DNA of 64,000 nucleotides from Blastomonas aquatica (GCF_014639875.1 NZ_BMGD01000002.1:558001-622000); one strand, 5' to 3'; shown: positions 1 to 10,713, counted from the stretch's first letter. Translations and numbers: made by a program. Notes: generated by a model not told the origin, from the letters alone.

Positions 1-186
1 CATCAACCGGGTGGTGACGCGCAGCGATTCGCACGACATATCGATGCGGATCTCATCGTGCTTGGTGAGGCCCTGGTCTTCGGGGCTGAGCTCGAAATAG
101 GACCGTGCCTCGTCAGCCAGCACCATCGCCTCAACGTACAGCGACTCGATCAGTTTGACGGTGAAGGGGTGCTGATGATGGGACAT
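1..186 (-). CDS. DUF1465 / RcdA-like protein, 3' end cut by window edge
   Basis: The frame starts at the ATG at 186 and is still open at base 1, so only the first 62 residues are visible. The segments EAMVLADEARSYF and ESLRVTTRLM are typical of the DUF1465 family. In Caulobacter the member of this family is RcdA, an adaptor that helps deliver the cell-cycle regulator CtrA to ClpXP. The role here is inferred from family only; sphingomonad copies have little direct study. It is transcribed leftwards, away from the YdcH-like gene at 331-528, with no obvious operon partner inside the window. Confidence 0.8.
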   Translation of the reverse strand, partial: MSHHQHPFTVKLIESLYVEAMVLADEARSYFELSPEDQGLTKHDEIRIDMSCESLRVTTRLM

Positions 187-330
187 GCGCCATCCTTGCC
201 AAAGTCCGCCGGTGCTGCACAGCCGGAACCTATGGTTAAGGCCGTGTAGATGCAGTTTGTGCCAGCCCGGAACAGGTGTGCGCCGGACAATTGCATATCG
301 GCGAGAAAGCAACCGGGGTCCGGTAAAGCA

Positions 331-528
331 TCAGGCGATGATATCGGGGATCAGATAATCTTCGAGCATCGCGATTTGGTCGCGCAGCATCAGTTTGCGC
401 TTTTTCAGCCGCGCCAGTTGCAGCATGTCGGCGGTGCCTCCATTGCTCAACGATCCGATGGCGTGGTCCAGATCGCGGTGTTCGATGCGCAGCAGGACCA
501 GCTTCTGCCGGACTTCTTCCTCTGTCAC
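331..528 (-). CDS. YdcH-like small protein (DUF465)
   Basis: This encodes 65 residues, mostly charged helix, with the DUF465 pattern EHRDLDHAI followed by a basic LARLKKRKLMLRDQI segment. The frame stays open further upstream, but the GTG at 528 is preferred because a GGAAAGG ribosome binding site lies six bases before it and the upstream translation looks non-coding. DUF465/YdcH proteins are small helical-hairpin proteins of unknown function. A second member is encoded divergently at 737-895, so this is a two-paralogue locus. Confidence 0.85.
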   Translation of the reverse strand: MTEEEVRQKLVLLRIEHRDLDHAIGSLSNGGTADMLQLARLKKRKLMLRDQIAMLEDYLIPDIIA

Positions 529-736
529 GCGCGACGCCTTTCCAGACCGGGGCCGGGCCGTGAACGCGGCCCGCGATTGCTTTTGCGCAGGCCGGACACC
601 TGCCAACTGTCGCGGTTATGGAATGTTTCGCCGCATTGCAAGCGCACCTGTGCATAACATCAAAGACAGCCCATAAATTTTATGTTTAGATCACTCTCCC
701 AAGATGAGAAGGGTCAATGAGTCGAAGGAGACATAG

Positions 737-895
737 ATGTTGCAAGACAGTCATACGCAAGCCCTCAAGGCCAAGCATGCCGGTATTGAACGACTGATCC
801 ACGACGAAGAAAGCAGGCCTGCGCCCGACGCCGCGCGGATCGCCAGGCTTAAGAAGCAGAAACTGCGTATCAAGGAAGAGATCAGCCTGCATTGA
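737..895 (+). CDS. YdcH-like small protein (DUF465), second copy
   Basis: This is a 52-residue protein starting at the ATG at 737, with a strong AAGGAG site six bases upstream (725-730). The C-terminal half, ARIARLKKQKLRIKEEI, matches the conserved basic helix of DUF465/YdcH proteins and resembles the divergent neighbour at 331-528. Function is unknown; a two-helix hairpin is expected. It is easily missed by gene callers because of its length, but the ribosome binding site and family match make it convincing. Confidence 0.85.
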   Translation: MLQDSHTQALKAKHAGIERLIHDEESRPAPDAARIARLKKQKLRIKEEISLH

Positions 896-1009
896 CGCAC
901 TGATCTGAACTTCCGCGGACTGGGCGCATCCCGGACGCGATAATCCCAGCCCGGCGCGTCTGACGAGGGGTCAAATCGCGCGCCGGGCGATGGATTGAAC
1001 ATAAACGAA

Positions 1010-1051
1010 GCCTGCAAAAAACCCCTAGACCGGCTTGAGCGACGAGCCGGT
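1010..1051 (-). terminator. Possible leftward terminator
   Basis: Read on the minus strand, ACCGGCT and AGCCGGT (1051-1029) form a 7-bp stem, followed seven bases later by a run of six T (1021-1016). It lies downstream of the leftward secreted-protein gene ending at 1169. The gap between stem and T run is longer than usual, so the call is weak. Confidence 0.3.
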
Positions 1052-1168
1052 TGGCGATCAACTCAGGTGCAATCCTCTTGAGCCCCGACCGCCAGCATTG
1101 CAGCCGAGCGCGGCTGCAGCATGACCGGGCAGGTTACCCACGCGTTGCCAGCCGCGATATGCCCGTGG

Positions 1169-1585
1169 TCAAATTCTCGAGGCGACGAAATTGGCGGCAA
1201 CTGGCCGAGGCCGAGCCTTTGCCAGGCAACTGATCGTCGACAGCCTCCCATCTTTGTCGCGAAAGATTTCGCAGCTCCCTGTCGCCGGAACGGCCCGGCC
1301 ATCGCGGAGAGTGACCTGCGATACCGTCATTTTGTCGCCCGTCATGGAGCCTGCGAATTGGCCCATTGAACCCCAGCTCCGTTGCATGAAGTCCAGTGTC
1401 GCGGTTGTTGTCCCTCGGCCAATCGTCACTGTGTCGCACAGAAGCAAGGTTGTATCAGCCCGAAATCTTGTCACTTTTTCGGGATACTGGCAGCGACCTT
1501 CGATGACGCTTTTGCCTTCGTCTTGAGCACCAACAGGTGCCGATACCCCGAACGCGACTGCGAGCACCGCCATCGCGGACCTCAT
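1169..1585 (-). CDS. Hypothetical secreted protein
   Basis: This encodes 138 residues. The N-terminus is a signal-peptide-like hydrophobic stretch (about residues 3-20) ending near PVGAQ, so export to the periplasm is likely. The mature part has four cysteines (around 32, 50, 104 and 120) and no family I recognise. The ATG at 1585 lacks a good ribosome binding site; an in-frame ATG at 1612 would add nine residues and is equally possible. The gene runs head-to-head with ptsP and stands alone. Confidence 0.55.
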   Translation of the reverse strand: MRSAMAVLAVAFGVSAPVGAQDEGKSVIEGRCQYPEKVTRFRADTTLLLCDTVTIGRGTTTATLDFMQRSWGSMGQFAGSMTGDKMTVSQVTLRDGRAVPATGSCEIFRDKDGRLSTISCLAKARPRPVAANFVASRI

Positions 1586-1772
1586 CAAGGCTGCTGATCG
1601 TATGTCTGGCATCTCGTGAATATGACGCGGAACGCGCGCGGGCTCAATAACTGAAATGCGATCGCTTCTGGACCCCCAGCGAGCGCCTGATTTGATGGCC
1701 GCCGCGCGATACCCCCAAACCGGTGCCAAGCGCCGATAGCCTCGCGCCAAAGTGCGTGCTAGACCTGCCATC

Positions 1773-4055
1773 ATGTCAGAAGCCCAGATCAACGCCACGC
1801 TTGCCGCCCGGACCATCCTGACCCGCCTGCATGACGTAATGGCCGCGCGCACCAATGCGCAGGCCAAGCTCAACCAGGTGGTCGACATCATCGGCGATTC
1901 GCTCAATAGCGAGGTGTGCTCGATCTATCTGCTGCGCGAAGGCGTGCTCGAACTGTTCGCCACCCGAGGCCTGAACCAAGAGGCGGTGCACGTCACCAAG
2001 CTGGCGATGGGGCAGGGGCTGACCGGAACGATCGCGCAGAATGTCGAGACGCTGAACCTTGCCGAGGCGACCGCGCATCCCGACTTCCAGTATCGCCCCG
2101 AAACCGGTGAGGAAAAGTTCCACAGCTTTGCCGGCGTTCCGATCGTGCGGATGGAGCGCGCGATCGGGGTTTTGTGCATCCAGCATGTCGAGCCGCGGCG
2201 TTATCTCGAGGTCGAGATCGAGGCGATGCAGACGGTGGCGATGGTGCTGTCTGAACTGATCACCAACGCCGAGATGGTCGACGAGCACGGCACGTTCGAC
2301 GGCCAGGCAGAGCTCACCCATTCGCAGCACGAGATCGGCTTTCCACTGGTTGCGGGGCTGGCGAGCGGCAAGGTGGTCTTCCATCAGCCGCGCATCACCA
2401 TCGAGCATGTCGTCGCCGAAGACGTCGAGGCCGAGCGCCAGCGGGTCTATTCCGCATTCATCAAGATGCGCGAGCAGATCGACAAGATGTCGAACCAGGC
2501 CGAGTTCGGAACCGGCGGCGAGCATGACGAGGTGCTCGAGACTTACAAGATGTTCGCCTATGACGAGGGGTGGTCACGGCGGATCAACGAGGCGATCGAC
2601 AGCGGGCTGACCGCAGAAGCCGCGATCGAGCGCGTCCAGCAGCGCACCCGGATGCGGATGCGGCAGATCGACGATCCGCTGCTCGCCGACCGGATGCACG
2701 ATCTGGAGGATCTCTCCAACCGGCTGCTGCGCATGGTTTCGGGCCAGATCGGCACCGCAGCGCAGATGGGCCTGCGCCAGGACACGATCCTGATCGCGCG
2801 CAACCTGGGTCCGGCCGAACTGCTCGAATACGACCGGCGGCGGCTCAAGGGCGTGATCCTCGAGGAAGGATCGCTGACCGCGCACGTGACCATCGTCGCG
2901 CGCGCGATGGGGATTCCCGTGATGGGCCGGATGCGCAACATTCGCCATCAGGTGCGGCAGGACGACCATCTGCTGATCGACACCAACGAGAACTCGGTGC
3001 TGATCCGCCCCGCGCCGCAGGTGATCGAGGCATTCGAACAGAAGTTCCTGCGCAGCCGCGAGAAACTGGCGGCCTATGCCGCGCTGCGCGATGTCGAGCC
3101 CGTGAGCAAGGACGGCACTCGGATCGGGGTGCTGATCAACGCGGGCCTGCGTGATGATATCGCGCATCTGGCGATCACCGGCGCCGATGGTGTCGGGCTG
3201 TTCCGCACCGAGTTCCAGTTTCTCGTGTCGGCGACCTTGCCGCAGCGCGAGCGTCAGCTGCGGCTGTATCGCGATGTGCTCGACGCCGCGGGCGAAAAGC
3301 CGGTGATCTTCCGTACGCTCGATATCGGCGGCGACAAGTCGCTGCCCTATCTGCGCGAGGACAGTCCAGGCGAGGAGAACCCCGCGATGGGCTGGCGAGC
3401 GCTCCGGCTGGCGCTCGAGCGCGACGGCCTGCTCAAGGTCCAGGCGCGGGCGTTGCTCGAGGCGGCGGCGGGGCGGACGCTCAACGTCATGTTCCCGATG
3501 GTGGCGGAACCCTGGGAATTCGACGCCGCACGGCAGGTGTTCGAAAATCAGCTCGCGTTCCTCAAGGCACGCAAGAAGATCCTTCCCGAGCGCATCCGCT
3601 ATGGTGCGATGCTCGAGGTGCCCGCATTGGCCGAAACGCTGGATATTCTTGGGCCGAAGCTCGATTTTCTGTCGATCGGCACCAATGATCTGACCCAGTT
3701 CCTGCTCGCCGCTGATCGGGCGCATCCCAAGCTGGCGCAGCGTTACGACTGGATCTCGACCGCAATCCTGCGCTTCCTGCGCCGGGTGGTCCGCGATGTA
3801 AGCCCTTATAAGATCGACGTGACAGTGTGCGGCGAGATGGGCGGAAGGCAACTCGAGGCGTTGGCGCTGCTCGCCATCGGCATGCGGCGGTTGTCAATCA
3901 CGCCAGCGGCTGTCGGACCGATCAAGGCGATGGTGCGCTCGCTCGACATCGCTGCGGCCAGCGCCAAGATGGAAGAAATGCTCGCCAATCCGCCTGTCGA
4001 TATGCGCGCCGAGCTGCTGCGCTGGGCTCACGCCAACGGGGTCGAGCTCGGGTAG
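1773..4055 (+). CDS. ptsP: Phosphoenolpyruvate--protein phosphotransferase, nitrogen-PTS enzyme I (GAF-containing)
   Basis: EI-Ntr transfers phosphate from phosphoenolpyruvate to the phosphocarrier NPr in the regulatory nitrogen PTS. The protein is 760 residues from the ATG at 1773; a GTG at 1752 is in frame but less likely. It has an N-terminal GAF domain (about 20-165), the swivelling phosphohistidine domain with the active histidine in GSLTAHVTIVARAMG (His371), and the C-terminal PEP-binding barrel with GADGVGLFRTEFQFL, RTLDIGGDKSLPYL, SIGTNDLTQF and the active-site cysteine in VCGEMGG. Length and order match the family. No other PTS genes are in the window, so partners must be elsewhere. 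Confidence 0.95.
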   Translation: MSEAQINATLAARTILTRLHDVMAARTNAQAKLNQVVDIIGDSLNSEVCSIYLLREGVLELFATRGLNQEAVHVTKLAMGQGLTGTIAQNVETLNLAEATAHPDFQYRPETGEEKFHSFAGVPIVRMERAIGVLCIQHVEPRRYLEVEIEAMQTVAMVLSELITNAEMVDEHGTFDGQAELTHSQHEIGFPLVAGLASGKVVFHQPRITIEHVVAEDVEAERQRVYSAFIKMREQIDKMSNQAEFGTGGEHDEVLETYKMFAYDEGWSRRINEAIDSGLTAEAAIERVQQRTRMRMRQIDDPLLADRMHDLEDLSNRLLRMVSGQIGTAAQMGLRQDTILIARNLGPAELLEYDRRRLKGVILEEGSLTAHVTIVARAMGIPVMGRMRNIRHQVRQDDHLLIDTNENSVLIRPAPQVIEAFEQKFLRSREKLAAYAALRDVEPVSKDGTRIGVLINAGLRDDIAHLAITGADGVGLFRTEFQFLVSATLPQRERQLRLYRDVLDAAGEKPVIFRTLDIGGDKSLPYLREDSPGEENPAMGWRALRLALERDGLLKVQARALLEAAAGRTLNVMFPMVAEPWEFDAARQVFENQLAFLKARKKILPERIRYGAMLEVPALAETLDILGPKLDFLSIGTNDLTQFLLAADRAHPKLAQRYDWISTAILRFLRRVVRDVSPYKIDVTVCGEMGGRQLEALALLAIGMRRLSITPAAVGPIKAMVRSLDIAAASAKMEEMLANPPVDMRAELLRWAHANGVELG

Positions 4056-4194
4056 CTCGCAATCGGTTGCAATTGCCTATTTCCAAGGCATATTTGTTAC
4101 ACGTCTTTTCGTTGTTGAAAGGCTCGAAACGCCCCAAAAACATTGACTTTGACAGCCATTCATTGTTTCTGCGTCACAGCGGCAAATAGGATAA

Positions 4195-4208
4195 CCGGGT
4201 AAACCCGG
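4195..4208 (+). promoter_or_regulatory. Short hairpin in the leader of the RodZ-like gene
   Basis: CCGGGTaaACCCGG can fold into a tight 5-6 bp hairpin a few bases before the ribosome binding site (GGGAGC) and GTG start at 4224. It could affect translation initiation or be chance in GC-rich DNA. Confidence 0.25.
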
Positions 4209-4223
4209 GTCGGGAGCGCACAC

Positions 4224-5114
4224 GTGTCGAGCACGGCAGACGATACACAAGGCCAGCCATCAACCGATGGTTCGGAGACCGGGAACCTGTTCCCTCCTGT
4301 CCATGCCGGAGAGCGTCTGCGCGATGCCCGCATGGCCCAGAAGATGACGCTCGACGACATCGCCTCGCGTACTCGTATTCCGGTTCGGCATCTCGAAGCG
4401 ATCGAGGCAGGAGAGTTTGCCAGCCTTCCTGGGCGTACTTACGCGATCGGCTTTGGCAGGGCCTACGCCCGCGCAGTGGAACTGCCCGAGGAAGAGATCG
4501 CGCAATCCATTCGCGAAGCGCTGGGTGGTTCTTCTGCGGCTCCAACCCGCGATGCCACCCAGTTCGATCTGGACGAGCCCAGCAAGGTGCCCTCAGCACG
4601 CATCGCCTGGATGGCTGCCGCAGTTGGCGCCGTCATCCTCATTTCCGGCTTTGGTATCTGGCGCACCTATTTCTTTCCCGGAGCCAATGTCGAGGAACTG
4701 GCGCAGGCGGCGGACGCGGAATCGAGCGCTGCGCCTGTTGCGAGGCCCGCAGCCGCGCGCCAGCCGGCAGACACCGCGTCGGCGGTCGATCCCAAGGCGG
4801 AGGTTGTGTTCACTGCGACCGAGGACAACATCTGGATCAAGTTCTACGATGGTGAGGGCAAGCAGCTGATGCAGAAGCAGATGACGCTGGGCGAGCAATA
4901 TGCGGTGCCCGGCGATGCTGTCGAGCCGCAGGTATGGACCGGGCGTCCCGATGCGTTTGAGATCACCGTCGGCGGCCGCACCGTCGCCCCACTCGGGACA
5001 TCCGAAGTTGCGGTCAAGGACGTGCCCGTAACCGCGACTGCGCTGATGGCGCGACCTGCCGGGCCCGCGCAGGAACCAAGCGACGCGCAGCCGGGCGCCG
5101 ACCAGACCGGATAA
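4224..5114 (+). CDS. RodZ-like protein: HTH domain, one membrane helix, DUF4115
   Basis: This is a 296-residue inner-membrane protein. Residues about 30-100 form a helix-turn-helix of the RodZ/HTH_25 type (MTLDDIASRTRIPVRHLEAI, then GRTYAIGFGRAYA). One membrane helix follows at about 130-150 (AAAVGAVILISGFGIW), then an Ala/Pro-rich periplasmic linker and a DUF4115 domain (VVFTATEDNIWIKFYDGEG). RodZ links MreB to the elongation machinery in rods; here the role in cell shape is inferred from domain order. The start is GTG with GGGAGC upstream. It lies between ptsP and cpoB, each separated by more than 130 bp. Confidence 0.85.
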   Translation: MSSTADDTQGQPSTDGSETGNLFPPVHAGERLRDARMAQKMTLDDIASRTRIPVRHLEAIEAGEFASLPGRTYAIGFGRAYARAVELPEEEIAQSIREALGGSSAAPTRDATQFDLDEPSKVPSARIAWMAAAVGAVILISGFGIWRTYFFPGANVEELAQAADAESSAAPVARPAAARQPADTASAVDPKAEVVFTATEDNIWIKFYDGEGKQLMQKQMTLGEQYAVPGDAVEPQVWTGRPDAFEITVGGRTVAPLGTSEVAVKDVPVTATALMARPAGPAQEPSDAQPGADQTG

Positions 5115-5249
5115 CCGGATCCAAGCCGTTTTGGTCAACTGTGGTTCAGCGACGTCATGACATCAATTTTGTGATCCCTCGGCTTTGACGAAAGCTGCGC
5201 GGGTCGTATAGATTTTTTCACGAACAATCTTTTCGAGCTGGAGCCCGAC

Positions 5250-6227
5250 ATGTCCACCCGCCGCTTATCCCCGTTTTTCCTGCGTCCGGTCAGCCTGTCG
5301 GCCCTCTTGCTATCTGGCACTTTGCTGGCGGCCCTGGTCGCATCGGCGAGCCCGGCTGCTGCCCAGGCTGCGTCGATCGAGCCGCGGGTGAAGAAGCTGG
5401 AGACTGAGATGCGCGCTGTCCAGCGCAAGGTGTTTCCCGGTGCATCGGACCGGTTCTTCGAGGCTGAAATTTCCGCGCCAGCCGCTGCGCCCAACACCAC
5501 TGGAACCAGCGCCAGCGCGCCGATAACCGATCTGCTGCAGCGGGTGGATACACTCGAAAACCAGTTTACCCGGCTGACCGCGCAGACCGAAGAGAACGGC
5601 TTCAAGCTTGGCCAACTCGAAAAGCGGCTGGCATTGATCGAGGAAAAGGCGGCCCAGGCTGCAGCAGCGGCTGCCGCTAACCCAGCTGGTGCTGGGACAA
5701 TGGGTGCCTTGGGATCGGGCGGGACGCCAGCGCGCGCCACGTCTGTCGGCACGGCAGCGACGATGGGTGCGGCCGCAGCAGCGCCGAGTACAGAGCGGGT
5801 GGCGGCGGTGTCTGCCATCGAAAAGCCGCAGACGTCGGACGCGGGCGAAGACGCCTATCTGTATGGCTACCGTCTGTGGGAGGCGAAATTTCTTCCCGAA
5901 TCGCAGGCGCAGCTGCGCTTCGCGCTTGAAAAGCACCCCAGGCACAAGCGGACCAGCTATACCCGCAACCTGCTAGGCCGGGCGTATCTCGATGACGGCA
6001 AGCCCAGCGCCGCTGCCAAGATGTTCGCCGAGAACTACGAAAAGGAACCCAAGGGCGAACGCGCTCCGGAAAGCCTGTATTTCCTCGGGGAATCGCTGAT
6101 CAAGCTCAACGAAAAGCCCAAGGCCTGCATCGCCTTTGCCGAACTGGCCGAGGTTTACCCCGACGTCGCCACCGGGCGTCTGTCGGACCGGCTGGCCTCC
6201 GGGCGTCGCAATGCCGGATGCAAATAA
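5250..6227 (+). CDS. cpoB: CpoB/YbgF-like periplasmic coordinator protein
   Basis: CpoB works with the Tol-Pal system and peptidoglycan synthases to coordinate outer-membrane constriction at division. The 325-residue protein has a long signal peptide ending near AAAQA, a coiled coil (about 45-140, heptad-rich, LLQRVDTLENQFTRL), an Ala/Gly-rich linker, and C-terminal TPR repeats (about 208-320, including DAYLYGYRLWEAKFLPES and LGRAYLDDGK). This domain order is the family signature. Its 3' end overlaps tilS by 17 bp, as expected for a coupled pair. The tol-pal genes themselves are not in the window. Confidence 0.85.
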   Translation: MSTRRLSPFFLRPVSLSALLLSGTLLAALVASASPAAAQAASIEPRVKKLETEMRAVQRKVFPGASDRFFEAEISAPAAAPNTTGTSASAPITDLLQRVDTLENQFTRLTAQTEENGFKLGQLEKRLALIEEKAAQAAAAAAANPAGAGTMGALGSGGTPARATSVGTAATMGAAAAAPSTERVAAVSAIEKPQTSDAGEDAYLYGYRLWEAKFLPESQAQLRFALEKHPRHKRTSYTRNLLGRAYLDDGKPSAAAKMFAENYEKEPKGERAPESLYFLGESLIKLNEKPKACIAFAELAEVYPDVATGRLSDRLASGRRNAGCK

Positions 6228-7179
6228 CGATCCGCTGACCACCGTTGGTTCGGCGCTGGCGGAGTTGATCGGCTCGCCGACCGCCCCGCTGTTGCTTGCG
6301 GTTTCGGGCGGGCCAGACAGCATGGCGATGCTCGACATTGTCCGCCGCTGCTGGGCAGGGCCAGTGTTTGTAGCCACGGTAGATCATCGCCTGCGTCCCG
6401 AAAGCGCCGATGAGGCCGCGATAGTCGCAGGCTATTGCGCCGGCATCGGTGTGCCGCATGCCATTTTGTACCCTGACGTGCCAATCACCGGCAGCGTGCA
6501 ATCAGCCGCACGCGCGGTCCGCTATCGCCTGCTCGAACAGGAGGCGGCACGGTGTGGCGCGACGTTCATTGTCACCGCGCACCATGGCGATGATCAGCTC
6601 GAGACGATGCTGATGCGACTTGCGCGGGGCAGCGGGATCGATGGGCTCGCCGGGGTTCGCGCACGCAACGGTCGGGTCGTTCGCCCGCTGCTGGGTCTGC
6701 GCAAAGCTGATCTGGTGCAGCACTGCGCAATTCATGCCATCCCGTTCGTGCAGGATCCCAGCAACGCCAACACCGACTTTGACCGGGTGCGGATACGATC
6801 CGCGCTTCAGGGCTTCGCACTGATCGACCCGCTTCAGGCAGCGCGCTCGGCGGCGGCGTTGGCAGAGGCAGTCGATGCGCTCGACTGGATCGTTGGTCAG
6901 GAAGCTGAATCGGCGATCACCATCAAGGCGGGCACTGCGGAGCTTGCCCCGAATCTTTACCCAGCAGCGGTGCTAAGGCGCCTCGTGCTGCGCTGCCTCG
7001 AGCATGTCCAGCCCGGCATCGCGCCGCGCGGAGACGGCTTGGGGAGGGTCATCGATACGCTGCAAAAGGGTGGCCAGACGATGATCGGCGATGTGCTCTG
7101 CAACGGCGGCGAAAGCTGGCGTTTCGCGCCTGCGCCGCCACGACGCAAGCCATTTGATGCGCGCGCCACGACCGAATAA
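6211..7179 (+). CDS. tilS: tRNA(Ile)-lysidine synthase
   Basis: TilS uses ATP and lysine to convert the wobble cytidine of the CAU-anticodon tRNA(Ile) to lysidine, so that it reads AUA. The PP-loop motif SGGPDS is at residues 32-37, followed by DHRLRPES and HHGDDQLETMLMRLARGSG, all conserved in the N-type ATP pyrophosphatase domain. The start at the ATG at 6211 gives 322 residues, which is short compared with E. coli TilS (over 400) but usual for alphaproteobacteria lacking the full C-terminal domain. It overlaps cpoB and precedes ftsH. Confidence 0.93.
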   Translation: MPDANNDPLTTVGSALAELIGSPTAPLLLAVSGGPDSMAMLDIVRRCWAGPVFVATVDHRLRPESADEAAIVAGYCAGIGVPHAILYPDVPITGSVQSAARAVRYRLLEQEAARCGATFIVTAHHGDDQLETMLMRLARGSGIDGLAGVRARNGRVVRPLLGLRKADLVQHCAIHAIPFVQDPSNANTDFDRVRIRSALQGFALIDPLQAARSAAALAEAVDALDWIVGQEAESAITIKAGTAELAPNLYPAAVLRRLVLRCLEHVQPGIAPRGDGLGRVIDTLQKGGQTMIGDVLCNGGESWRFAPAPPRRKPFDARATTE

Positions 7180-7271
7180 TCCATTCGCGGGCTGAATGGC
7201 AGGCGGATTATATTGTCATTCAGGATTAGTGGCCTATCTTGATCATAGTTTATTTCCGCAAAGGCACTGTG

Positions 7272-9227
<1,956 letters not shown>

Positions 9228-9248
9228 GCCGACCGATTGTTCGTGTTC

Positions 9249-9647
9249 GTGATTGCTACGAAAATGCTTCCGGCGCTGCTGGCCTTCCAGGCCGCAGCGC
9301 CGGTTGCCGTTCCAGCTCCGCCCGAAACGGTCGCAGAGTTTCTTTTGCAGGCCGAGGCACTCGCCGAGATGGGTAATGACGCGGCTGCAGTTTCGCCCGA
9401 GGCCGATGCGATCCGCACCGCGATCCAGCAGGCCGCCTTGGCCTATCGCGCCAGCCTGGCCGAAGCAGCGCAGCGCGGCGCGCCGCCTGCAAGCTGTCCT
9501 CCGTCTCCCGGGCAGGCACAACTGACCCTGGGGGATATCACAGGCTATTTCCGCGCCTTTCCGCAAGTCAACCGGCCCATGCCGCTGGCGACGGCTTTTG
9601 CGCTGGTGATGACGTTGCGGTTCCCGTGCGCGAAGACCCCGGAGTGA
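9249..9647 (+). CDS. Small secreted protein of unknown function, paralogue A
   Basis: This encodes about 132 residues with a signal-peptide-like start (MLPALLAFQAAAPVA). The mature part ends with a pattern SCPP - LTLGDITGYFRAFP - RFPC that is shared with the next gene (SCPPP - LKIYLTGLP - KYPCK). I recognise no named family. The start is uncertain: GTG at 9243 or 9249, or ATG at 9264; the GTG at 9249 keeps a lysine in the n-region. It begins 22 bp after ftsH and may be cotranscribed with it. Confidence 0.6.
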   Translation: MIATKMLPALLAFQAAAPVAVPAPPETVAEFLLQAEALAEMGNDAAAVSPEADAIRTAIQQAALAYRASLAEAAQRGAPPASCPPSPGQAQLTLGDITGYFRAFPQVNRPMPLATAFALVMTLRFPCAKTPE

Positions 9648-9710
9648 GGTCATCTGCCGTTCATCGTGCTGTGTTAGGTGAGCGGCACAGTCGGGCGGAG
9701 GTTAGGCACT

Positions 9711-9722
9711 ATGAATTTGTAA
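9711..9722 (+). other. Three-codon upstream reading frame (Met-Asn-Leu-stop)
   Basis: ATG AAT TTG TAA at 9711-9722 has the best ribosome binding site in the region (GGAGG, 9697-9701, nine bases upstream). Its stop overlaps the ATG of the following gene as TAATG. The layout suggests translation restart, but a base error that split the start of the next gene cannot be excluded. Confidence 0.4.
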
Positions 9723-10087
9723 TGCGGGTAGGGATATTGGCGACGGCAGCTTTTCTGTCAGTGGCGGCGACATCTGAAATGACCACGGGTCAGTTTCTGG
9801 CGGCAATGGACAAGGCCGAGAGTTTGGGGCCGGCGGCATTGATGTCGTCCGATGTCCGCGATCTTCGCGCCGAGAGCGACCGCGTATTGACGCTGTATCG
9901 CGCCGATATCGCCAGGCAGGCAAAAACGGGCGGACCGCGCCATAGCTGTCCTCCTCCCAAGGGCGAGGGCAAAATGAAGGGCGAGGAGCTCAAGATCTAT
10001 CTGACAGGGCTTCCCGCCGCGAAGAAAAAGCAGCCGTTCCGAACCGCACTTTACGATTTCATGAAGCAGAAATACCCCTGCAAATAG
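9722..10087 (+). CDS. Small secreted protein of unknown function, paralogue B
   Basis: This is a 121-residue protein with a short signal peptide (MRVGILATAAFLSVAA) and a mature part containing two cysteines near the C-terminus in the pattern SCPPP ... FMKQKYPCK. The same pattern is found in the upstream gene, so the two are likely tandem paralogues sharing a disulfide-closed C-terminal fold; this is inference from pattern only. The ATG has no ribosome binding site at the right distance; GGAGG lies 20 bases upstream and instead fits a three-codon leader frame. Confidence 0.65.
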   Translation: MRVGILATAAFLSVAATSEMTTGQFLAAMDKAESLGPAALMSSDVRDLRAESDRVLTLYRADIARQAKTGGPRHSCPPPKGEGKMKGEELKIYLTGLPAAKKKQPFRTALYDFMKQKYPCK

Positions 10088-10140
10088 GCAGGCGCGTTTG
10101 GGCATGAGCGATCCGCTCGAACGCAATCATCCTTCGTTCT

Positions 10141-10212
10141 CTCCGGCGAAAGCCGGAGCCCAGTGGCGAAATTGCGCTATTTTCGCCCTGGATTCCGGCT
10201 TTCACCGGAAAA
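10141..10212. repeat. Dispersed palindromic repeat, family A
   Basis: The two ends are inverted copies of each other: CCGGCGAAAGCCGGA at the left and TCCGGCTTTCACCGGA at the right. A second copy is at 32801-32875 before folB. Both lie between genes, as expected of REP/BIME-like elements. Confidence 0.8.
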
Positions 10213-10240
10213 CGGCTGCCGAGCTCTACGCAACACACGA

Positions 10241-10276
10241 AAAAGGCCGCGACCCCCTCGGGGAGCGCGGCCTTTT
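10241..10276. terminator. Bidirectional terminator after rpoZ and the small secreted protein
   Basis: AAAAGGCCGCG (10241-10251) pairs perfectly with CGCGGCCTTTT (10266-10276). The A and T runs at the two ends make it a rho-independent terminator in both directions, serving the rightward gene ending at 10087 and leftward rpoZ ending at 10303. Confidence 0.92.
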
Positions 10277-10302
10277 CGGTAACTTTAAACAACGTGGAAG
10301 GA

Positions 10303-10647
10303 TCAGCCTTCGAAGTCGCTGCCCATGTTGCTGGTGCGGGCAGGGGCCGATGCGGTGAGGCGCAGCGCTTCTGCCGACAGGCTGAGCGAGCCGATTTCGT
10401 CGGGCATGTCGTCGTCGTCGACCTGCACCTTCTGCAGCGACACGATCAGGCCTTCCTTGAGCTCGGCAGGGAACACGGTTTCGTCTGCGATTTCGCGCAG
10501 CGCGACGACCGGGTTCTTGTCGCGGTCACGATCGATGGTCAGTTCGGCACCGCCGCTGATCTCGCGTGCACGCTGGGCAGCGAGCAGAACGAGGTCGAAA
10601 CGGTTGGTGACCTTGTCGATGCAATCTTCAACGGTAACGCGCGCCAT
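10303..10647 (-). CDS. rpoZ: DNA-directed RNA polymerase subunit omega
   Basis: The omega subunit wraps the beta' C-terminus and helps assemble RNA polymerase; in many proteobacteria it forms part of a ppGpp site. The 114-residue protein begins [20 protein letters not shown] and continues with LAAQRAREI and [10 protein letters not shown], all diagnostic of RpoZ. Length is normal for alphaproteobacteria, with an acidic C-terminal extension. A strong terminator (10241-10276) lies directly downstream. It stands alone; spoT, its frequent neighbour elsewhere, is not present. Confidence 0.96.
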   Translation of the reverse strand: MARVTVEDCIDKVTNRFDLVLLAAQRAREISGGAELTIDRDRDKNPVVALREIADETVFPAELKEGLIVSLQKVQVDDDDMPDEIGSLSLSAEALRLTASAPARTSNMGSDFEG

Positions 10648-10713
10648 GAACGGGCTCCAGACTCTGTCAGAATATCAGGGAAAGGCGGGCCTTAGTCTCA
10701 TGCCCGGATAAAG

